Assembly: GCA_040901765.1 (NCBI GenBank)
Contig: JBBDYG010000099.1
Location: 1-64,000 of the forward strand
DNA: 64,000 nt
Source of the DNA: JBBDYG01 sp040901765
GTDB taxonomy: Bacteria > Planctomycetota > Planctomycetia > Pirellulales > Lacipirellulaceae
Reading direction: 5' to 3'
Part shown: positions 50,487-60,466 of the stretch, piece by piece
How the letters are laid out: each line of letters opens with the position of its first letter
Numbering within the stretch: the stretch's first letter is position 1
Notes under the pieces: generated by a model
Database searches by the model: none
Seen by the model: the letters and a program-made list of their open reading frames with translations, nothing else
Told to the model about the DNA's origin: nothing
Translations under genes and position numbers: made by a program

Positions 50487-52301
50487 TTAATCGAGGTGCA
50501 GCATCATCAACGCCACATCGGCCGGAGTGATGCCGCTGATACGACTGGCCTGAGCGAGGTTCACAGGACGGACGCGCGCAAATTTTTCGCGAGCTTCGGC
50601 GCGGAGTTGGGCGACGCGGGCATAGTCGAAAGTTGGGGGGATTCGCTTGTCCGACAGACGGCGCTGGCGGTCGACGTCCACTTGCTGACGAACCACATAC
50701 CCGGCGTATTTGGTATCAAACAGCGCTTGCCGCGCTGCTTCCCGATCCGCTAGCGAAAGGTCGGGCACCAGCCGCACGAGGTCGCCCCACTCAATTTCCG
50801 GCCGGCGAGCGTATTGCGAAAGCGGTTGCCCTTCGTGCCGGTTCGATTCGAGTTGTGCGTGGATTGCATTAATCTGTGCAACTTTGCGCCGCAACCTTTC
50901 AAATCGCTCCGCATCCACGAGACCGTTTTCGTATCCCAGGGGCGTGAGCCGGCGGTCGGCATTGTCTTGGCGTAGCAAGAGCCGGAATTCGGCGCGGCTC
51001 GTAAACATCCGGTAAGGCTCATCGACGCCGCAGGTTACCAGGTCGTCAATGAGCACGCCGATGTAGGCCTCATCGCGCGACAACACCAACGAATTGCGTC
51101 CCGAGACTTTAAGCGCGGCGTTCGCGCCGGCGATTAGCCCCTGAGCGGCCGCTTCTTCATATCCGGTCGTACCATTGATCTGGCCGGCAAGATACAGCCC
51201 GGCCACGGGCTTCGATTCAAGCGTTGGTTGCAATTGGTCGGGCGGGGCGTAATCGTATTCGACCGCGTAGCCGTAGCGCATGATCTCAGCCTGTTCCAGA
51301 CCGGGAATCAATCGAAACATGGCGTCTTGCACATCGCGTGGCAGGCTGGTCGAAACGCCGTTGACGTAAACCTCGAGCGTATTGCGGCCTTCCGGTTCCA
51401 GGAAAATTTGATGCTGCGTCTTGTCCGCGAATCGCACGACCTTGTCTTCAATGGAAGGGCAGTAACGCGGTCCGCTCGATTCGATCTGCCCCGTGTACAT
51501 GGGCGCGCGATGCAGATTAGCGCGTATCAGGTCATGCACTGCTTGATTCGTGTAAGTGATGTGACAAGGTAGTTGCGCGACGTGGAGTTGTTCGGTGAGG
51601 AACGAGAACGGCTGCGGGTCGCTGTCGCCAGGTTGAAGCTCCGTGCGGTCGTAGTCGATTGTGCGACCATTGAGCCGGGGCGGCGTGCCGGTCTTGAATC
51701 GCTCGACGCGAAAACCCAATCGGGCGAGGGCGCCACTGATGCCGGCGGTAGTTCCCTCACCGGCGCGGCCGCCGGGGGTTTTCGCTTCGCCAGTGTGCAT
51801 CAGTGCTTGCAGGAACGTGCCCGTGGTGAGCACGACGGCCGCAGCACGATACACCGCTCCGCCACGAACGGCAACGCCCACGATTCGCGTCCCTGCGGAC
51901 GTCGATTCGGTAAGCAAGTCCTCCACTACTTCTTGGCGCAGACTGAGACCAGGTTGCGACTCAACGATCCGCTTTATCTCGGCCTGGTAGGCTTTCTTGT
52001 CGGCTTGCGCGCGGGGGCTGTGCATCGCCGGCCCCTTGCGCAAGTTCAGCATGCGGAACTGAATGCCGGTGGCGTCGATGGCCCGACCCATCGCGCCGCC
52101 CAGGGCGTCGATTTCGCGGACGATTTGCCCCTTTCCCACGCCGCCGATGGCGGGATTACAACTCATCTGGCCAACCGTGTCGCAGTTGGTGGTGAGCAGC
52201 GCGGTCTTGGCCCCGAGCCGGGCCGCGGCGAGGGCCGCTTCGGCGCCGGCGTGGCCGGCGCCAATGACGAGGACGTCATACTCGTATTGATTGCTTGCCA
52301 T
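50487..52301 (-). CDS. mnmG: tRNA uridine-5-carboxymethylaminomethyl modification enzyme
   Basis: A 604-residue FAD protein (GidA). YDVLVIGAGHAGAEAALAAA is the FAD-binding Rossmann motif, then SCNPAIGGVGKGQIVREIDA, and GLYLAGQINGTTGYEEAAAQ. Length and motifs match MnmG, which with MnmE modifies U34 of several tRNAs. C-terminal helical domain (REKFARVRPVNLAQASRISG) binds MnmE. ATG 52301. MnmE is not in the window. Confidence 0.96.
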   Translation of the reverse strand: MASNQYEYDVLVIGAGHAGAEAALAAARLGAKTALLTTNCDTVGQMSCNPAIGGVGKGQIVREIDALGGAMGRAIDATGIQFRMLNLRKGPAMHSPRAQADKKAYQAEIKRIVESQPGLSLRQEVVEDLLTESTSAGTRIVGVAVRGGAVYRAAAVVLTTGTFLQALMHTGEAKTPGGRAGEGTTAGISGALARLGFRVERFKTGTPPRLNGRTIDYDRTELQPGDSDPQPFSFLTEQLHVAQLPCHITYTNQAVHDLIRANLHRAPMYTGQIESSGPRYCPSIEDKVVRFADKTQHQIFLEPEGRNTLEVYVNGVSTSLPRDVQDAMFRLIPGLEQAEIMRYGYAVEYDYAPPDQLQPTLESKPVAGLYLAGQINGTTGYEEAAAQGLIAGANAALKVSGRNSLVLSRDEAYIGVLIDDLVTCGVDEPYRMFTSRAEFRLLLRQDNADRRLTPLGYENGLVDAERFERLRRKVAQINAIHAQLESNRHEGQPLSQYARRPEIEWGDLVRLVPDLSLADREAARQALFDTKYAGYVVRQQVDVDRQRRLSDKRIPPTFDYARVAQLRAEAREKFARVRPVNLAQASRISGITPADVALMMLHLD

Positions 52302-52344
52302 CCTCTGAGCATACCGTCAATGGCGAGCTCAAGACAGATGATCG

Positions 52345-52638
52345 CTAACGTCGTTTTTCCAGCCAGTCAGATAGAGACGTATCGCTCTCTGCCGATCGCC
52401 TACCCGCCAGAAGACCTTCGATGCTGATGTCTTCGTCAAGTTCGGGCCAGTGAATGCCCTCCCCATCTCCAATGAGCTCGTAGCGTTCCCGCTCTTGCGT
52501 CGTTCCGTGCAAAAGCCGCGGGTACCACGGCAACGGAATCGACAAGGCTCGTCCGTCATCGAGATGCACCGTCATGGAATCTTCTGAGAATCGGATCGAT
52601 TCCGCGAAAACCTCTCGCTCAGTGACTAAAGTGGGCAT
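52345..52638 (-). CDS. DUF2442 family small protein
   Basis: A 97-residue protein: VFAESIRFSEDSMTVHLDDG, RALSIPLPWYPRLLHGT, ERYELIGDGEGIHWPELDED, ISIEGLLAGR. These match DUF2442, whose members bind DNA and usually accompany a DUF4160 toxin. No such neighbour is present. It lies just upstream of mnmG on the same strand. Confidence 0.88.
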   Translation of the reverse strand: MPTLVTEREVFAESIRFSEDSMTVHLDDGRALSIPLPWYPRLLHGTTQERERYELIGDGEGIHWPELDEDISIEGLLAGRRSAESDTSLSDWLEKRR

Positions 52639-52726
52639 CCCATCAGACTATCGGACGTTACCCCAACAGGAAACGGGTGGTAGAATCGGGAAGCGGTCAA
52701 TCATTCGTTACTGAGGGTTTATTGCC

Positions 52727-53293
52727 GTGGCTTCCGTGCTCGACAATCCGGCGGTTCGACAGGCAGCATTGCCCATTACCGTGGAGCAGTACCATGAATT
52801 GGGTAGAACCGGTATCATTCCGGCCAACACGGAACTTGTGCGCGGAGTGATCCTGGGAAAGATGATCAAATCTCCCGAACATAGCTGGCTAGTGCAGTAC
52901 CTGGTTGACTGGCTGCGTTCAGCTTTGCCGACGGGATGGCACGTTCGGCAGGAACAACCGTTGACGCTCTCGGAGCCGGAGCCGGACGTGGTCGTCGTGT
53001 CCGTCAGCCCGGCTGATTATCGTCAGCGGCATCCTTCCACAGCAGAATTGGTGATTGAAGTGGCCGTCACTTCCTCCGAACTTGATCGAGAGAAGGCCGC
53101 AATCTATGCCGAGGCAAACGTGCCCGAATACTGGCTCTTCTTGCCAGGGCAAGATCAAGCAGAGGTTTATTCCCTACCCAACGAGTGTGGCTACACGAAG
53201 CAGGAAACGATCGAGATCGATGGTTTCTTGAGTCCGCAAGCCTTCCCTCAACTGAAGTTGGCCCTGAGAACTCTGTTTGAGGCGGAACGGTGA
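52727..53293 (+). CDS. Uma2 family (DUF820) nuclease-like protein
   Basis: A 188-residue protein: ITVEQYHELGRTGIIPANTE, LVRGVILGKMIKSPEHSWLV, VRQEQPLTLSEPEPDVVVV, ELVIEVAVTSSELDREKAAI, YAEANVPEYWLFLPGQDQAE. The Pro-Asp and Glu-Val-...-Lys positions of the PD-(D/E)XK fold are visible. It starts at GTG 52727. A second Uma2 protein is at 21111-21665. Confidence 0.85.
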   Translation: MASVLDNPAVRQAALPITVEQYHELGRTGIIPANTELVRGVILGKMIKSPEHSWLVQYLVDWLRSALPTGWHVRQEQPLTLSEPEPDVVVVSVSPADYRQRHPSTAELVIEVAVTSSELDREKAAIYAEANVPEYWLFLPGQDQAEVYSLPNECGYTKQETIEIDGFLSPQAFPQLKLALRTLFEAER

Positions 53294-53316
53294 ACGTCCG
53301 CTAAGCCGCGAGCGGC

Positions 53317-54609
53317 CTAGCGCCGGTATTCCAAGCCGCCGAAGAAGCCGTGGTAGAAGCGGCTCTCTCGCTCCGGATTGCTGTCGAAGTTGATGAAGGC
53401 ATCGTCGGCCAGTTCCACGCCGTTGATCATGATCGCCTGATAGCCGCTGCGTAGGGCCAGACAGCGATTGAGTTTGCAGACCAGCGCGAGTTCCGCTTCG
53501 CCGGCGAAAGCGATTTGGCTGCGGCTCGTCTTCACAACATTTCGCTCCTCGTTGATTGTTGTAATGACTTCAAATCGGTCAGGTATCGGTACATTGTTGG
53601 CTAATTGCTCCACAACTACCTGCCTAATCCTTGTTTCCTGCTGAATATCCTCTCGTTTGATCACATTACAATAGACTCCTCCATTGGCGAATCCCTCCAC
53701 GAACAGCCAGGGCCGAAATCGCCACATGTCACGGCGGATACCACCTTGGAATCCTATCATGTGGTTCTCAACGACCGTTGCACGGAGAAAGTCTGTAAGG
53801 ATGAGTTCCTCATCGACCTCAATTGGTGGCTGGCCGAATTGATTTGCTTCGTCTCGGATGTTCTCGTCTAGTAAAATGTACCGAATCCCCAAAAATCGCT
53901 TCCAGGGCGAATCATGAAATGGAATAAAGTTAAGCTCCAGCGAGTGGATCGCTGAGTTGTACGTCAATAACCGCTGCTCCGTTCCGATGGATAATTCATC
54001 GTCTTCTTCCACGAAGACTAGCGTTTCCGGAAAGACTGCCGAAGCATCCCAGTTAGGGATTCCGGTGTAGGTAATGTTAATTTCATATCCGGCGCACTGA
54101 GGCCAATATGAAGTGGCTGCGATGCGCACGCCGGGGGCTTCGCCGAAGTTTTCGGTGTAGTCGGGCACGGCGTCGCTCGGCGGCACTTGCAAGTCGTTGC
54201 TGCGAGCGACGAGCGCATCGATTGGCGCGTCTTCGTGGAACATAATCAGGCCATCGACTTCGACTTTCCAAACGGGCCCAACCCGCCAGTTGTCGCACCG
54301 ACCTGGGCCGGTGCGGTAGGGCGAGCCTCCGCAGCCCCAACCCCAGTCGCAGCCATAAGGGTTGTCGCCGCTCGCTGTCGAAAGTTGGGCGGCGTAGTCG
54401 CCCGCCGGGTAGGAGTTCGATTTTCGGGGCGAGAGATCGTAGGGCGCCACGTCGTCGTCCGGCAGCAATGAGGGCGTGATTTCGAGCACTTGGGCCGGTG
54501 CCGGCGGAACTTCGCCGGACAATGGCGCCTGGGCGCGAGCGGCCCCGTGGCAACCCAATACGGCCCACACCGCGCAAGCAACTCGCAGCGCCTTACGGCA
54601 ATCGAACAT
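53317..54609 (-). CDS. BBP7 family outer membrane beta-barrel protein
   Basis: A 430-residue protein with a signal peptide (LRVACAVWAVLGCHGAARA) and a low-complexity Pro-rich start. The barrel part alternates aromatic strands (GYEINITYTGIPNWDASAV, SLELNFIPFHDSPWKRFLGI, RYILLDE, FRPWLFVEGFANGGVYCNVI) and ends with FYHGFFGGLEYRR, a typical barrel C-terminal strand. This matches BBP7 proteins of planctomycetes. Its ligand is unknown. Confidence 0.85.
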   Translation of the reverse strand: MFDCRKALRVACAVWAVLGCHGAARAQAPLSGEVPPAPAQVLEITPSLLPDDDVAPYDLSPRKSNSYPAGDYAAQLSTASGDNPYGCDWGWGCGGSPYRTGPGRCDNWRVGPVWKVEVDGLIMFHEDAPIDALVARSNDLQVPPSDAVPDYTENFGEAPGVRIAATSYWPQCAGYEINITYTGIPNWDASAVFPETLVFVEEDDELSIGTEQRLLTYNSAIHSLELNFIPFHDSPWKRFLGIRYILLDENIRDEANQFGQPPIEVDEELILTDFLRATVVENHMIGFQGGIRRDMWRFRPWLFVEGFANGGVYCNVIKREDIQQETRIRQVVVEQLANNVPIPDRFEVITTINEERNVVKTSRSQIAFAGEAELALVCKLNRCLALRSGYQAIMINGVELADDAFINFDSNPERESRFYHGFFGGLEYRR

Positions 54610-55037
54610 GCCAAGCTCCCCCTAGTGCGAATGCCGCCGACTCGCCGCTCGCTAGCGATTGGCGCGGTCGTAGGGCACGGACCGATTATGCACGGTCTGA
54701 CGGTTTGATCGGTCGTTCTGTCAGCCGGTCGGCAGCAAGACTGCTACGCCCGGCACACTTTACGCAGCTTCCGCCGATTATGTGGAGCGGAGAGCGCAGC
54801 CGGCAGCAGGCAGTGGTCGGGCAGTGGGCAAGTTGTGCGCGGGTCTCCCGACCCCGCACTATCGGGAGACCATTGGTCCATGAAGTGGCATGGTCGGGAG
54901 ACTATGCCACAACACGATCTTCACTCCCTACTGCCCTCCGCCCGCTGCCTATTTCCTGGGTTCCCAGCAGGCCGCAGTCGGGCTATTCTCGGAGCTAGCA
55001 CTGGCAAACACTTGCAGAATTAGCGAAGGGAATTCTC
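54610..55037. repeat. Intergenic region with GGTCTCCCGACC palindromes
   Basis: 428 bases without a gene. GGGTCTCCCGACCCC and TATCGGGAGACC (about 54840-54876), then GGTCGGGAGACTATGCC (about 54892-54908), are one repeat family; a further copy GGTCGGGAGACCCGCGC is at about 10376 in front of the methyltransferase start. A CAGTGGTCGGGCAGTGGG word at about 54810 may belong here. Confidence 0.65.
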
Positions 55038-56654
55038 ATGCATGCATCGGGCAGCGCGACAGGCAACACCGGCAAATGGATGGCACTCATTGCCGCCCTG
55101 CTGGGGTGGATGTTCGATGGGTTTGAGATTGGCATGTTTCCGCTGGTGGGGCCGAACGCCCTCAACGAACTGCTAGCCACCCAAATTGCCGACGACCCTA
55201 CCATTAAAGACAAATGGTTCGGCGTGATCATGTCGGTGTTTCTGATCGGTGCCGCGACCGGCGGCGTGGTGTTTGGCTGGTTAGGTGACCGCATCGGCCG
55301 GGTGCGGGCGATGTCGCTCAGCATTTTTACTTATGCGATCTTCACTGGGTTGTGCGGATTTGCGACGGAAGCGTGGCACATTGCGGTGCTGAGGTTCATC
55401 GCATCGCTCGGAATGGGAGGCGAATGGGCACTAGGTGTGGCGCTGGTGACGGAGCTATGGCCCGACCGGTCGCGCGCCTTCTTAGCGGGGCTGATCGGTG
55501 CCGCGGCAAACGTCGGAATTTTGCTGGTCGGATTATTAAGCCTCGTGCTAGTGAGCTTCCTGGAGGGCTTTGGAAACTTCCTGCGCGCAGTCGGCATGCC
55601 CGAGGATACCGTGGCGAGCCTCTTGAGCGGCGACGGTTGGCGGTTGCTGATGATCGCGGGGGCGCTACCGGCACTGCTGATTTTCTTTATCCGCCTGTTT
55701 GTTCCCGAGTCGCATAAGTGGGAAGCGGAGCGTGAAAAAGGTGCCACTTCTCACTGGGCAACGCGCGATCTACTTGGCGTTCTCATCGGAGGCTTAGCCG
55801 CGTCGGCCGTGATCGTACTGTGGTCGCCGATTTTCGAGCAGATAGTCCGTTCTTCATTGGGCGGTGGCGAGGGGCCGTTCGAGATGCCACTGGCTGGCAC
55901 CGTCGTGCGAATTCTTGGCACCCTCGTCGGAATTGCGGTGGCGCTGGTTGGCTATATCTATCCCGTCATGCGGTATCTAGGGCGTGCCGTGCAAGCTCAA
56001 AGTTTGCAGCCGGGGGATCAAAGTCGGTATATCCGGCGGATGCTACTCGGCGCGTGCTTGGCCGGCGTGGCTCTTCTTGGGACGTGGGGATCACTGCAAT
56101 GGGCGCCAAAGTGGGCAATTGCGCTGGCGAAGCTCATGCCGGAAGATGGCGGCCCCTATTTCGCCAAAGAGTACACTCAAATCACCCTTGCCTGCGGGGC
56201 AATCGTCGGCACGATCATCGCTGCGCTCATGGGCGGCTGGATCGGGCGACGCATCACCTATTTCCTGCTGTGCGTTGGATCGTTCGTGTCACTTGTCTAC
56301 ATGTACCAAGCCAACGACGCTTATAATGCCAAGATGCTCGTCTCGGTATTCTTCGCCGGAGGGATCACGGCGGCGTTTTACGGCTGGTTCCCGCTCTATT
56401 TGCCCGAACTGTTTCCGACGCGCATTCGCGCCACCAGCCAGGGCTTTGCCTTCAATTTCGGCCGCGTTCTCTCCGCAATTGGCGCGCTGCAAACTGCCAG
56501 TCTCACAGCTTACTTTGCACAAGGGATACCGCTCGATCGCGTGGAAGTGGATGCGTTTCCCAGTGCCGGTGCCTCGCTGGCGACCATCTACTTAATCGGC
56601 GCCGTCATCATCTGGCTCGGACCGGAGACGAAGGGGAAGCCGCTGCCGGAGTGA
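55038..56654 (+). CDS. Major facilitator superfamily transporter
   Basis: A 538-residue protein with 12 or more membrane segments. WMALIAALLGWMFDGFEIGM (D, F, E residues as in AAHS/sialate transporters), GWLGDRIGRVRAMSLSIFTY (the loop 2-3 D-R-G-R motif), and GITAAFYGWFPLYLPELFPT, then RIRATSQGFAFNFGR. A long loop (about residues 275-330) splits the halves. It is an H+- or Na+-coupled solute transporter; aromatic acids or sialic acid are likely substrates by family. Confidence 0.88.
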   Translation: MHASGSATGNTGKWMALIAALLGWMFDGFEIGMFPLVGPNALNELLATQIADDPTIKDKWFGVIMSVFLIGAATGGVVFGWLGDRIGRVRAMSLSIFTYAIFTGLCGFATEAWHIAVLRFIASLGMGGEWALGVALVTELWPDRSRAFLAGLIGAAANVGILLVGLLSLVLVSFLEGFGNFLRAVGMPEDTVASLLSGDGWRLLMIAGALPALLIFFIRLFVPESHKWEAEREKGATSHWATRDLLGVLIGGLAASAVIVLWSPIFEQIVRSSLGGGEGPFEMPLAGTVVRILGTLVGIAVALVGYIYPVMRYLGRAVQAQSLQPGDQSRYIRRMLLGACLAGVALLGTWGSLQWAPKWAIALAKLMPEDGGPYFAKEYTQITLACGAIVGTIIAALMGGWIGRRITYFLLCVGSFVSLVYMYQANDAYNAKMLVSVFFAGGITAAFYGWFPLYLPELFPTRIRATSQGFAFNFGRVLSAIGALQTASLTAYFAQGIPLDRVEVDAFPSAGASLATIYLIGAVIIWLGPETKGKPLPE

Positions 56655-56870
56655 GTAAGTCTGGAGAAGCGATCATACCGCTGCCCTTTTTATCCGGCCG
56701 AAGTCTCATTGCTGAAAAGAACATGAAAGAAGCTGAATGCGTCCCGGGCGGCTTCGTCGATAATGTAGTTTGCGCCCCGTGTGAATCGACCAGCCGCGGC
56801 AGCTCAAGCCCCACGTAGCGGCTGGCGGTGGGACGAAACGTCGCAATATTTCCTAGGAGCAGTGTTGGAC

Positions 56871-57668
56871 ATGATCCGACCCACGACTTCTCTCATCTCG
56901 GACGCTCACCTGCGGCAGTATCAAGAAGAGGGTTATTTCATCTTGGAACGTGCGATCCCAGAGGAACACTTGCAGATCATCGCCGGCGCCTGCGATCACC
57001 TGATCGACGTAATGCATCAAGAAATGGATCGGCTTGGCACGGATCATATTCACATCAGTCACCGCGGCAAGCGGTATCACATCGCAAAGCAATACGACCA
57101 AGCACCGCGACTGGACGAGTTTATCTTCAGCGATTTGATGGCCGACATCTGCCGCGCAACGATCGGCGACACCGCCTACCTGTTCTACGATCAGTATGTC
57201 GTGAAAGCCGCGGAAAAAGGCACCAAGTTTTCGTGGCATCAAGACTCGGGATATTTGGGATTCTCGCATCGTCCCTATGTGACGTGCTGGTGTGCCGTCG
57301 ATGACATGACGTTGGCAAATGGCACCGCGTATGTCATGCCGTTTTCAACGATTGGCATCCGCTCGCTCGTCGAACACATTCGGGATCCGGATTCGGGAGA
57401 CAAGGTCGGGTACTTCGGCAAGGAAGAAGGCGTGCCGGCCGTTGTTCCAGCGGGAAGCGTGATCGTGTTTAGTTCGTTGACTTTCCACCGCAGTGGTGCG
57501 AATACGACAAACAAGATGCGTCGCGCATACGTCACGCAGTACTCGCCGGAGGTAATCTATGATCCAGAAACTAGCCGCCCGAAGCACTTAGCGGTGCCGT
57601 TCACGAAAGACGGCGAGATCGTTTACGAAAGGCAGCGGTCGGCTGTGGGACAAACCCACGCACTTTGA
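56871..57668 (+). CDS. Phytanoyl-CoA dioxygenase (PhyH)-like protein
   Basis: A 265-residue Fe(II)/2-oxoglutarate enzyme. LRQYQEEGYFILERAIPEEH at the start, FSWHQDSGYLGFSHRPYVTC has the HxD iron ligands, and TFHRSGANTTNKMRRAYVTQ supplies the distal His and the 2-oxoglutarate Arg. ATG 56871 has AGGAG 12-16 bases upstream; the open frame to 56781 is not like the family. It oxidises an unknown substrate. Confidence 0.88.
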   Translation: MIRPTTSLISDAHLRQYQEEGYFILERAIPEEHLQIIAGACDHLIDVMHQEMDRLGTDHIHISHRGKRYHIAKQYDQAPRLDEFIFSDLMADICRATIGDTAYLFYDQYVVKAAEKGTKFSWHQDSGYLGFSHRPYVTCWCAVDDMTLANGTAYVMPFSTIGIRSLVEHIRDPDSGDKVGYFGKEEGVPAVVPAGSVIVFSSLTFHRSGANTTNKMRRAYVTQYSPEVIYDPETSRPKHLAVPFTKDGEIVYERQRSAVGQTHAL

Positions 57669-57708
57669 AAGCGTAACTAAGCCGCACGCGGAAAAGAGGC
57701 GCGCAGAT

Positions 57709-58758
57709 TCAGATTGCTAACTTGACGAGCGTCAAAAAGGCCTCGATCTGGTCGTCGGTGCCGACGGTGATACGCAGGCCGTCGCCCCAACCGGGATAGC
57801 GCATATAGCGGACCAGCACGCCTTCGGTTTTAAGTTGTTGATAGATCAGCTCGTGCGACTTCGCCGGGTGGGTGGCCCAGACGAAGTTGGCTTGCGAATC
57901 GACGACGTTGAAACTAAGCTCGCGCAGGCCCGCCGTTAAAACTTCGCGTGTCTTAAGGATCGCCTCGCGATTTTCTCGCCGCCAGGCTTGGTCTTCGATG
58001 GCGGCCATCGCGCCGGCGATCGAGATCGCGTCGCAGTTGTAGGAGTCCTTTACTTTACGAAGCTCGCGAATTACCTGCGGTTGCGCGACCAAATAGCCGA
58101 ACCGCAGGCCCGCGAGCGCGTACGACTTGCTGAGCGTGCGCGCGACAAGGATGCGTTCGTTCGAGCGCACGAGATCGAGGCAGTTGCTGTCGGCGAAATC
58201 GACGTAGGCTTCGTCCACCAAGAGTGGGCAGGAGAAAGTGTCGGCGATGGCCGCGACTTCGCCCGGCGCAATCATCGTGCCCGAGGGGCTGTTGGGGTTG
58301 GCAAGATACGCCAGCCGCAGGCGGTCGGCGGGCTGAGTGAACTTGAAGCCGAGCGACCAGTCTGGCTCGAACGGGACAATGTCGCTCGATGCGTCCTGTA
58401 GTTCCGCGAGCGTTTTGTAGAGGATGTAGCTCGGGCTAGGGAACCGAACCAAGTCGCCGGGACCGACGAACGCCCGCGTGACGATCGTCAGCAAGTCATC
58501 GCTGCCGTTGCCGCAGAGGATGCAGTCGGGATCGACTCCCAGCACCTCGCCCGCAGCCATGCGGAAGGCGGTCGCCAGCGGGTCGGGGTACTTTTGCAGC
58601 CCTTGCGTGACCACCCGGCCGATGGCCGCTTTTACTTTGGGCGAGCACGGGTACGGGTTTTCGTTCGTGTTGAGCTTGATAACCTTCTCGTGGCCGCGCG
58701 GCTGCTCGCCGGGGACGTAGCCGGTCATGACGGTGATGTGAGGGCGGAAGTGGGACAT
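57709..58758 (-). CDS. hisC: Histidinol-phosphate aminotransferase
   Basis: A 349-residue PLP enzyme. KLNTNENPYPCSPKVKAAI, CGNGSDDLLTIVTRAFVGPG, YLANPNSPSGTM, LVDEAYVDFADSNCL, and the PLP-lysine motif ARTLSKSYALAGLRFGYLV are all present. It acts in histidine synthesis after HisB. It lies downstream of hisD on the same strand, 145 bases apart with a repeat in between. Confidence 0.93.
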   Translation of the reverse strand: MSHFRPHITVMTGYVPGEQPRGHEKVIKLNTNENPYPCSPKVKAAIGRVVTQGLQKYPDPLATAFRMAAGEVLGVDPDCILCGNGSDDLLTIVTRAFVGPGDLVRFPSPSYILYKTLAELQDASSDIVPFEPDWSLGFKFTQPADRLRLAYLANPNSPSGTMIAPGEVAAIADTFSCPLLVDEAYVDFADSNCLDLVRSNERILVARTLSKSYALAGLRFGYLVAQPQVIRELRKVKDSYNCDAISIAGAMAAIEDQAWRRENREAILKTREVLTAGLRELSFNVVDSQANFVWATHPAKSHELIYQQLKTEGVLVRYMRYPGWGDGLRITVGTDDQIEAFLTLVKLAI

Positions 58759-58903
58759 GGGATTTATGATTGCTGATTTATGATTGCTGATTGGAATTAA
58801 GAATTAGTCGCGGAGGGACGCGGATGCGGCGGATGAACACGCAGCTTAACAAAGAATAGAGAATTGATCTGCGTCCATTCGCTGAATCCGCGTTTTCCGC
58901 GAC
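58759..58903. repeat. Repeat between hisD and hisC
   Basis: A direct repeat TTTATGATTGCTGATTTATG at about 58763 and an inverted pair built from GACGCGGATGCGGCGGATGAACACGC-like words (about 58815-58845 and 58870-58905). Related to the 40635-40755 repeat. It interrupts what would otherwise be a tight operon. Confidence 0.7.
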
Positions 58904-60262
58904 CTATTCTTTGCCCTGTCGAACAGACATAGCTGCGGCGTGTGCCGTCAGGCCTTCCTTCTGCGCCATGCGTTCCACATCTTCGGCGGCGGCTTCTAAA
59001 TCGGCTTCGGTGAAATGAATCACGCTGCCCGACCTTAAAAAGCTATTGCTCGATAGGCCGCTGGCGAAGCGGGCCGTCGCGCCGGTGGGGAGGACGTGCG
59101 AGGGGCCGGCGACGTAGTCGCCCACGGGGACTGGGCTGAAGGGACCGATAAAAATCGCGCCGGCGGAGCGGATGTTGGTTAGCATTTCTTCGGGGTCTGC
59201 GCAGGCGATGTGCAGGTGTTCGGTCGCCAGCAGGTTGGCTAGCTCCGCCGCTTCCGCTCGGTCCCGCACGGTGATGAGCGCCCCGAACGCTTCGAGCGAC
59301 TGCCGGGCAAGGTCGCCGCGGTCGAGCGATGCCAGTTGTAGTTCGAGTTCGGCCGCCACGGCGTCCACCAGAGGTGCGTGCCACGTGATAAGGATACCCG
59401 ACCCGGGCGCATGTTCGGCCTGCGCGATCAGATCGGCGGCGGCGTAACGGGCCGGCGTCGTGTCGTCAGCGATCACGATCACTTCGCTCGGCCCGGCGAT
59501 GGAATCGATATCAACCACGCCAAAAACTTGTTTCTTTGCGAGCGCCACAAACAGGTTCCCTGGTCCCACGATCTTATCAACCTGGGGCACCCCCTCAACG
59601 CCGTAGGCCAGCGCCGCAACGGCCTGCGCGCCCCCCATGCGATAGACCTCGGTAATGCCCAACTCGTGGCAGGTCGCAAGCAGATCGCGGTTGTACGAGC
59701 CGAACTTCGTCGGCGGGGCAACGACGGCAAGCTGCTCGACGCCGGCGGCTTGGGCCGGCACGGCGGTCATCAGCACGGTCGAGGGATACGCCGCCGCGCC
59801 GCCGGGGACGCAGATGCCGACACGCCGGAGCGGCAGATACCGCTGCCGCAAATAACCGCCGTGGGCCAGTTCGACATGGACTTCGTTGTGCAGGATCGCC
59901 GTTTGGAATCGCAGAATATTCGTGCGGATGCGGCGAATCGTTTCGAGAAATTCCGGCTCGGCGGCCGCGTGCGCGGCGGCAAGTTCCGCTTGCGGCACGC
60001 GGAGCGTCTCGGCGGTGAGGTCGGCACGGTCGAGCTTCGTTGTGTATTCGAGAACTGCGGCGAGTCCACGCTCGCGCACGTCGCGGCAGATGCGCTCGAC
60101 CACTTGCACGGGCGTGAGCGGCTCGCCGAAGACTTCGATTGTCTTCTGCCGGCCCGCTTCGCTGATGACATCCCCTTCGAGCGCGAGCTTGCCGCGCAGC
60201 GCGGCGATGGCCGTCGCGGCGCCGGTTTGGCGGGTGTCGATGCGTCGGATGGCGAGAGGCAT
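58904..60262 (-). CDS. hisD: Histidinol dehydrogenase
   Basis: A 452-residue zinc and NAD enzyme for the last two steps of histidine synthesis. RIGICVPGGAAAYPSTVLMT reads VGICVPGG, KIVGPGNLFVALAKKQVFG, DIDSIAGPSEVIVIAD, and VGDYVAGPSHVLPTGATARF. Length normal. It begins at ATG 60262 and is followed by hisC. No His leader peptide or terminator was seen upstream. Confidence 0.94.
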   Translation of the reverse strand: MPLAIRRIDTRQTGAATAIAALRGKLALEGDVISEAGRQKTIEVFGEPLTPVQVVERICRDVRERGLAAVLEYTTKLDRADLTAETLRVPQAELAAAHAAAEPEFLETIRRIRTNILRFQTAILHNEVHVELAHGGYLRQRYLPLRRVGICVPGGAAAYPSTVLMTAVPAQAAGVEQLAVVAPPTKFGSYNRDLLATCHELGITEVYRMGGAQAVAALAYGVEGVPQVDKIVGPGNLFVALAKKQVFGVVDIDSIAGPSEVIVIADDTTPARYAAADLIAQAEHAPGSGILITWHAPLVDAVAAELELQLASLDRGDLARQSLEAFGALITVRDRAEAAELANLLATEHLHIACADPEEMLTNIRSAGAIFIGPFSPVPVGDYVAGPSHVLPTGATARFASGLSSNSFLRSGSVIHFTEADLEAAAEDVERMAQKEGLTAHAAAMSVRQGKE

Positions 60263-60466
60263 TCGGAAATGTCAGATGTGGGATGTAAGAAGGCAGAAGT
60301 AGGAGACCACGTCGCTTACGTGGGTGCTGCCAATCCGGCTACGAACCTGCAATAATGACCGCAGTCGGCCATTTCAGGTTAGCAGACTCGTTCGAGTATA
60401 ATGAAATAAGCACTACGGGGCGACCAGCGCCGCTCTCGACTTCCAGCCTCGAAAAGGAAGAACATT

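Noticed and set aside
60263..60466. Possible His leader upstream of hisD
   Set aside because: No run of His codons and no terminator hairpin.
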